Source: Clostridia bacterium
Lineage (GTDB): Bacteria; Bacillota_E; RBS10-35; JAJYVN01
DNA: 9,976 nucleotides
Direction of reading: 5' to 3'
Assembly: GCA_027335515.1 (NCBI GenBank)
Contig: DAHWHT010000120.1
Location: 1 to 9,976 of the forward strand
Shown: positions 6,443 through 9,976 of the stretch, in pieces
How the letters are laid out: each line of letters starts with the position of its first letter
How positions within the stretch are numbered: the first letter of the stretch is position 1
Notes under the pieces: model-generated
Database searches by the model: none
What the model was told of the DNA's origin: nothing
Seen by the model: the letters and a program-made list of their open reading frames with translations, nothing else
Position numbers and translations under genes: made by a program

Positions 6443-8590
6443 TCACGTCGGCCTGCCATCCAACCCGGTGGGGAACAGGACGGCCACCGGGCAATCCGCA
6501 TGGCGCACCACATACTCCACCGTTCGGCCGCAATACACCTCCCGGCCCGCCAGGCGGCGGTCGGCCGCCAGCAGCACCAGGTCGGCGTGCACGGCCCGCG
6601 CGGCGCCCACAATCTCACGACCGGCGGCCCCATTGCCGCCCGTGCGCACCTCGGCCCGCACCGCCACCCCCATCAGTTCGCCCAACGCCCGCACACCCGC
6701 GGTGGAGTGGTGCCCCACCTGATGGCGCAACAGGGCATCGCGGCCCGCGCCCCCGGTCCAGCCCGGTTCGCCCCAGACGTCCACCTCCACCACGTGCAGG
6801 GCCACCACCTCGGCGCGGGTGCCCCGGGCCAACGCCACCGCGAACTCACCGGCATGCTGGTCCGCCGCGGTACCGGCCGTCGGCAGCAGGATGCGGCGCA
6901 CGGCAAACTCGCCGCGGGTGGAAGCGGGGAGACGAACGACAAACACGGGACACGGCGCACCCGCCACCAGCCGATCGGTCACCCCGCCAAAGAGGCTGAC
7001 CCCGGGGACATCGCTCGCCCCCAGGACGATCAGATCGTAGCCGCGTTCCAGCTCCTGCAGGACGGTCGCCGGAACATCGGGGTCCGGCTCAACGGTGCGC
7101 AGGTGCCAGTGGACTGCCTCGCCCAGGGCGGGCGGCGTGGCGGGGACCGCGACGCGGCCGCCCGCCGGTCGCACGTGCAGGGCGGTGACGTCCACCTCGC
7201 GCCGCGCCGCCAGGTGGGCCACCACCTGGGCCGCATACAACGCAAAGCGTCCGTCGCGGATCGGCACCAGCACCCGGCCAACCCCGTGCAGGAAGCTGCG
7301 CGCCTCCGCGGCCTCCCGGCGCAGCCGCCCCTCCTCGGACGGATCCGCCGGCATCCGCTGCAGGCAGGCGCGCAGGGCCGGCGGCGCCGCAAACGAAGTC
7401 GCCATCGCCACGACGACCACCATGGAGTAGGTGGTCGCGCTGAAGGCACCCGACTGCAGGGCGATGGTCGCCACCACGATCTCCGGCAGCCCCCGGGCGT
7501 TCATGCCCGCCCCGAGCGCCGCCGCCTTCCAGCGGTCCAGACCACTGAAGCGGCCGGCGATGAACGTACCGGCAAACTTGCCCGCACACGCGACCAGAAG
7601 CAGCAGACCCGCCACGACCAGCGGCGCCGGATGCAGCATGCGTGGTAGGTCCACCGCCAGTCCGGCGCTGGCGAAGAACACGGGCGCAAAGACCCCTATC
7701 GTCATCGACCGCAGCGACCGACTGGCTGCCCGGCCGACCCGCGGGATGCGCGACAGCTGGACCCCGACCAGAAACGATCCCAAAAAGGCCTGCACGTGCA
7801 GGGCTTGGGTGACGGCGGCGCCGGCGAGGCCGACGGCAACCACGGCCGACAGCATGGCCTGATCCCCGCCGAAGCTGCGGTCGACCCAGGCCAGCAAACG
7901 GCGAATGCCGCCATAGCCGAGGGTGAACAGGAAGACCGCAAACACGACCGTGCCGGCCATCGACACGCTCAGACGGGCGACGGGCAGGGCCTGGGCGGTC
8001 GACAGCCCGGCCACCACGGCCAGCAGGAAGTAGCCGGTGGAATCCGTCAGCATGCTGGCGGCGAGCGCCAACTGACCAATGTCACGGCGCATCAGGTCCA
8101 TTTCAAGCAGGATCTTGAACAGCACGGAGATGGAGGTCAGAGAGACCGCCGTCGCCAGGAACGCCGCGAACGCAACCGGATGGCTGCCGTGGAGACCGAG
8201 ACCCGCCGGCAGCAGGCTGGCCAGCGCCAACCCGCCGATGAACGGCACCATCATGCCCAACAGGGTGACCAGCCCCGCCGAACGCCAGCGGCGGCGGGCC
8301 ATGGCGACATCCGTCTCCATACCGCTCAGCTGCAGAAGAAGGATCACGCCGATGTCCGCCACCAGTTGCAACAGCACCCCGCTCAGCGCGCCCGGCGGAA
8401 AGAGGGCCGCGCCGACCCCGGGTAGCAGCGCACCAAGCAACGACGGACCGAGCGCCACGCCGGCGAGGGTCTCCCCGATCACCTGTGGCTGGCCCAGGCG
8501 GCGCGCCACCTCCCCCAACCCGCGCGCCAACGCCAGCAGCAGGGCGACGTCCACAAGGAAGCGCAGCAGATCTGCGGCGCCGAGCGTCAT
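6443..8590 (-). CDS. CPA2 cation:proton antiporter with two C-terminal UspA domains
   Basis: 715 codons, ATG at 8590, TGA at 6443-6445; the start is fixed by AAGGGGTG five nt upstream. Residues about 6-410 form the many-helix Na+/H+ exchanger domain. They include GETLAGVALGPSLLG (39-53), LSGMETD (88-94, the usual GLE-D site), SLTSISVL (150-157), the core aspartate D183, a lysine inside a late helix (K338) and the classic NARGLPEIVVATIAL (364-378). Two universal stress protein domains follow. The first (about 436-554) ends with GASDVPG...GGVTDRL...CPVFVV, a good nucleotide-binding pattern. The second (about 564-709) ends with CPVAVLFP and has a weaker glycine pattern. It should exchange Na+ or K+ for protons in the cytoplasmic membrane, with the Usp pair on the cytosolic side probably sensing ATP or another nucleotide. 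Odd point: T182-D183 stands where many relatives have D-D, N-D or Q-D. It is read after the DUF4149 gene with a 78-bp gap, probably as one operon. Confidence 0.93.
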   Translation of the reverse strand: MTLGAADLLRFLVDVALLLALARGLGEVARRLGQPQVIGETLAGVALGPSLLGALLPGVGAALFPPGALSGVLLQLVADIGVILLLQLSGMETDVAMARRRWRSAGLVTLLGMMVPFIGGLALASLLPAGLGLHGSHPVAFAAFLATAVSLTSISVLFKILLEMDLMRRDIGQLALAASMLTDSTGYFLLAVVAGLSTAQALPVARLSVSMAGTVVFAVFLFTLGYGGIRRLLAWVDRSFGGDQAMLSAVVAVGLAGAAVTQALHVQAFLGSFLVGVQLSRIPRVGRAASRSLRSMTIGVFAPVFFASAGLAVDLPRMLHPAPLVVAGLLLLVACAGKFAGTFIAGRFSGLDRWKAAALGAGMNARGLPEIVVATIALQSGAFSATTYSMVVVVAMATSFAAPPALRACLQRMPADPSEEGRLRREAAEARSFLHGVGRVLVPIRDGRFALYAAQVVAHLAARREVDVTALHVRPAGGRVAVPATPPALGEAVHWHLRTVEPDPDVPATVLQELERGYDLIVLGASDVPGVSLFGGVTDRLVAGAPCPVFVVRLPASTRGEFAVRRILLPTAGTAADQHAGEFAVALARGTRAEVVALHVVEVDVWGEPGWTGGAGRDALLRHQVGHHSTAGVRALGELMGVAVRAEVRTGGNGAAGREIVGAARAVHADLVLLAADRRLAGREVYCGRTVEYVVRHADCPVAVLFPTGLDGRPT

Positions 8591-8595
8591 GCCAG

Positions 8596-8603
8596 CACCC
8601 CTT
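8596..8603 (-). promoter_or_regulatory. Shine-Dalgarno site of the antiporter gene
   Basis: On the minus strand AAGGGGTG sits 5 nt before the ATG at 8590. It supports translation from that codon inside the 78-bp gap after the DUF4149 gene. Confidence 0.7.
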
Positions 8604-8668
8604 GTACGCGTCCTGTGCGTCCACGACGCCGCGACCAGGCGCCCTCACCCGCACGCCCGCACGCCCGC

Positions 8669-9145
8669 CTACAGGGAGCCGAGACCACGAAGGCCGGCCG
8701 CCAGCAGCCCCCCTGCGGCGGCGAGCCAACTCGCGGCGGCCATCGCCACCGAGAGGCCGTGCGCCCGGGCGAAGGCCGCCGTGCCGGGCGCCAGGCTGGC
8801 GACCCACGGACCGACCACCAGGGCCAGCATCAGGGCCAACCCGGCCTGGGCGACGGCCCACCACAGCGGCACCAGCCCGCGACGGCCGGCCAGCACGGCG
8901 CCGCCGGCGGCCGCCACGCCCGCCAGCAGACCGAAGCCAAAGAGGCTGGGAAACAGGGTGGCGACGGCGGGCAGCGCCCCGCGGTCCCCCAGGCTCGCAA
9001 AGAGTGCCGGCGCCCCCATGGCACCAAACCACCCGGCCCCGCCAAACCACGCGGCGCAACCGAGCAACGCGCACACCGATCCGCCGCGGCGCCAGCGACC
9101 GTCCAGTCGCCCCGCGCCATCCACGCCAAGCCCACCCCCATCCAT
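8669..9145 (-). CDS. DUF4149-like four-helix membrane protein
   Basis: 158 codons from ATG at 9145, TAG at 8669-8671. Four hydrophobic helices lie at about 22-45, 60-86, 92-116 and 129-152. The pattern fits DUF4149 (TMEM205-like) proteins: a first helix with WFGGAGWFG followed by APALFASL (45-52), then LFPSLFGFGL (64-73), and a last helix opening with FARAHGLS (125-132), matching the family's F-x-x-x-H-G-x-S. The family's biochemical function is not established. The start is uncertain. At ATG 9145 there is almost no leader if the -10 element at 9155-9160 is used. A GTG at codon 8 (9122-9124), with GGGGGTGGG just before it, would give a 151-residue protein without losing any helix. It lies upstream of the antiporter on the same strand, so it may be co-transcribed and assist or modulate it. 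That link is inferred from position only. Confidence 0.75.
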   Translation of the reverse strand: MDGGGLGVDGAGRLDGRWRRGGSVCALLGCAAWFGGAGWFGAMGAPALFASLGDRGALPAVATLFPSLFGFGLLAGVAAAGGAVLAGRRGLVPLWWAVAQAGLALMLALVVGPWVASLAPGTAAFARAHGLSVAMAAASWLAAAGGLLAAGLRGLGSL

Positions 9146-9154
9146 CCGCCACCG

Positions 9155-9160
9155 ATTGTA
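9155..9160 (-). promoter_or_regulatory. -10-like element upstream of the DUF4149/antiporter operon
   Basis: TACAAT on the minus strand matches five of six bases of TATAAT. No good -35 hexamer lies 16-18 bp upstream. Nine nt separate it from the ATG at 9145, so transcription from it would give a nearly leaderless message. Confidence 0.4.
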
Positions 9161-9197
9161 CCGCGCCCTGCGGACCGCGCGGAGTTGCCTCTGACCC

Positions 9198-9225
9198 TTG
9201 ACAACGCCTGCCCATGGTAGATAAT
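9198..9225 (+). promoter_or_regulatory. Near-consensus housekeeping-sigma promoter
   Basis: TTGACA (9198-9203), 16-bp spacer, GATAAT (9220-9225). This is a full -35 match and a five-of-six -10 match, and is the clearest promoter in the window. The predicted start of transcription is near 9232. It points away from the DUF4149 gene into a region with no recognised gene. A GTG codon (9235) follows the -10 by nine nt. Confidence 0.75.
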
Positions 9226-9252
9226 GGGGTTACGGTGAACGAACAGGTGATG

Positions 9253-9293
9253 CGGACGGGGCAAACGGCGAAACGTCGCGGCATCTCCGTCCG
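9253..9293 (+). promoter_or_regulatory. Structured 5' leader: long-stem hairpin
   Basis: CGGACGGGG (9253-9261) pairs with CTCCGTCCG (9285-9293), nine pairs including one G-U. Nested inside is GCGA (9268-9271) with TCGC (9276-9279) around an AACG loop. It would form about 20 nt into the transcript from the promoter at 9198-9225. GATGC and GCATC at its borders offer a competing pairing. No T-run follows, so it looks more like a leader or small-RNA structure than a terminator. Confidence 0.35.
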
Positions 9294-9329
9294 TCTATCG
9301 TTGGGAGGCCGCCGCGGCTGCGGCCGATC

Positions 9330-9449
9330 ATGCGTCTGGCCTCCAGCCAGCGCCGATTCTCGGCGCGGCAGGTGGACGCCCTGCTCCGCGGCCGAACCGG
9401 CGGTAGCGAACGTCATGAACCTGTCGAAATCGACCTTGCTGCTCCCTGA
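9330..9449 (+). CDS. Possible 39-residue protein downstream of the strong promoter
   Basis: ATG at 9330, TGA at 9447-9449. The peptide contains RRFSARQVDALLRG and an acidic end, EPVEIDLAAP; I do not recognise it. GGGAGG (9303-9308) is too far from the ATG but sits nine nt before an in-frame CTG (9318), which could be the real start and would add four residues. Alternatively, translation could begin at the nearly leaderless GTG 9235 (VNEQVMRTGQTAKRRG) in another frame and reach this one by a frameshift. The minus strand across the same bases is also open and looks partly coding, so this call is weak. Confidence 0.3.
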   Translation: MRLASSQRRFSARQVDALLRGRTGGSERHEPVEIDLAAP

Positions 9450-9824
9450 CCTCGCGGAAGAACGTACGCTCCCCTCATGCCAGGACTTGATGGACGCAAC
9501 GCCCCCGGAAAATACCAGCCGCAGGTCGTGCAATGCCCGGCCGTCGGCGACGGTGACTTGCCTCTACCCGGAGCGGCGGTTGACCTCAATCCGCGCCCGG
9601 CGCAAGTCGGTTCGCTCCTTGCAGAGCCAGCGATAAAGGCGCAGCAACGGCCTCCCACTCCCGGCGGGATCGCGCACGAAGAGACGGCCCGAGTCGTGCG
9701 TCCAAGTGTGCGACCGTATGCGCGGCCTGGGGCCGGACCGGCATCCGGAGCCATGCCAGGAAGCGGCGACCAGGGCCCGGATGAGGACCTGGCTTCTGGA
9801 CTGGGGCATCCACGGTTGGGGCAT
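9413..9824 (-). pseudogene. Possible degraded coding region, unrecognised
   Basis: One minus-strand frame has gene-like character: an RLFVRDPAG segment, then LLRLYRWLCKERTDLRRARI, a TAG at 9564-9566, and further open frame with ALHDLRLVFSGG downstream of it. By eye, its codon third positions are richer in G+C than those of the overlapping plus-strand frames. The start is not clear; the ATG at 9824 is not preceded by a Shine-Dalgarno site, and a different frame is open just upstream (from about 9894). I recognise no family. It could be an eroded gene with an internal stop, or chance. Confidence 0.22.
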
Positions 9825-9940
9825 CGGTCACGATAAGGCGTCGGAAAAGAGCAAGGGGTAACCAGTTGACAAACGAAGGCGGATAGCGCAGCATAGGGTC
9901 GGGGTGGTCAACCTCGAACGGACGTTGGGATCCGCCGTTT
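9450..9940. other. Gene-poor right end
   Basis: No gene here can be assigned with confidence. It contains most of the minus-strand degraded-looking frame described at 9413-9824. The plus-strand frame that follows the 39-residue ORF in phase stays open to about 9836, but is Pro/Gly/Ala-rich with poor codon character. A TTGACA at 9866-9871 lacks a good partner -10. No inverted repeats typical of insertion-sequence ends were seen. Confidence 0.45.
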
Positions 9941-9976
9941 ATGGTCGGGGAGCGGGTGTTTACGGCAGCGGATCTG
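9941..9976 (+). CDS. Possible start of a gene running off the window
   Basis: An ATG at 9941 with GGGA ten nt upstream opens 12 codons, MVGERVFTAADL, to the window edge. The phrase VFTAADL is like the N-terminus of several families, for example Uma2-type nucleases or helix-turn-helix regulators, but 12 residues cannot decide. The frame is also open upstream of the ATG. Confidence 0.3.
   Translation, partial: MVGERVFTAADL

Noticed and set aside
6047..7648. 533-codon plus-strand open frame opposite the antiporter Usp domains
   Set aside because: It is His/Arg/Gln/Pro-rich antisense shadow. The antiporter frame has unmistakable motifs and a good start.
8651..8669. Short tandem repeat of GCACGCCC in the operon gap
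   Set aside because: Only two copies, in G+C-rich DNA; no basis for calling it a functional repeat or CRISPR.
8103..9533. 476-codon minus-strand open frame across the DUF4149 gene and antiporter start
   Set aside because: Over 8103-9145 it is out of frame with two well supported genes and is Arg/Gly-rich. Only its first part, beyond 9413, is kept as a weak degraded-gene candidate.
9214..9636. Plus-strand frame starting at ATG 9214
   Set aside because: That ATG lies inside the spacer of the promoter at 9198-9225, so it would not be in the transcript. The later part of the frame has no protein-like content.
9866..9871. Second TTGACA as a promoter for a right-edge gene
   Set aside because: No acceptable -10 hexamer lies 15-19 bp downstream; the nearest, CATAGG, is weak and 20 bp away.

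Overview
The window is high-GC bacterial DNA, by eye about two-thirds G+C or more. Start sites carry clear Shine-Dalgarno sequences (GGGGAGG, AAGGGGTG), and one promoter is a near-consensus housekeeping type (TTGACA, 16 bp, GATAAT). There is no rRNA, tRNA, CRISPR array or recognisable insertion sequence. The gene mix is two Ycf48/Asp-box propellers, a Cj0069-type ATP-grasp protein, a TPR protein with a HYAFLEF-type partner, a CPA2 antiporter with universal-stress domains and a DUF4149-like protein. It would suit a high-GC environmental lineage such as a Sulfobacillia-like Firmicute or a Chloroflexota member. That placement is a guess from gene style, not from a marker gene.

Layout. Bases 1-1329 (+) hold the 3' part of a large Asp-box beta-propeller protein. 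Converging on it is a Cj0069-like ATP-grasp protein (1379-2455, -). About 750 bp without a convincing gene follows (2456-3201). Next on the minus strand come a TPR protein (3496-4353) and, directly downstream in the same reading frame, a short truncated-looking conserved ORF (3202-3450). A stretch of about 440 bp without a gene separates these from the divergent gene at 4806-6122 (+), a membrane-anchored seven-box Ycf48-like propeller rich in cysteine. It converges on a two-gene minus-strand operon read in the order DUF4149-like membrane protein (8669-9145), then CPA2 cation:proton antiporter with two C-terminal UspA domains (6443-8590).

The right end (9146-9976) is poorly coding. It holds a strong plus-strand promoter facing away from the DUF4149 gene, a structured leader, a possible 39-residue ORF, a minus-strand frame that looks degraded, and perhaps the first 12 codons of a further plus-strand gene at the edge.

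Functionally, the best supported unit is the DUF4149/antiporter pair, probably ion or pH homeostasis at the membrane with nucleotide-sensing regulatory domains. The two propellers are probably outside the cytoplasmic membrane, judging from the anchor, the Pro-rich linker and the many cysteines, but their partners are unknown. The ATP-grasp protein is a probable orphan ligase with no biosynthetic neighbour here. I found no convincing evidence for a complete new multi-gene system. The items most worth checking are the antiporter active-site change, the TPR/TAG/HYAFLEF arrangement, and the divergent start region near 9150-9330.
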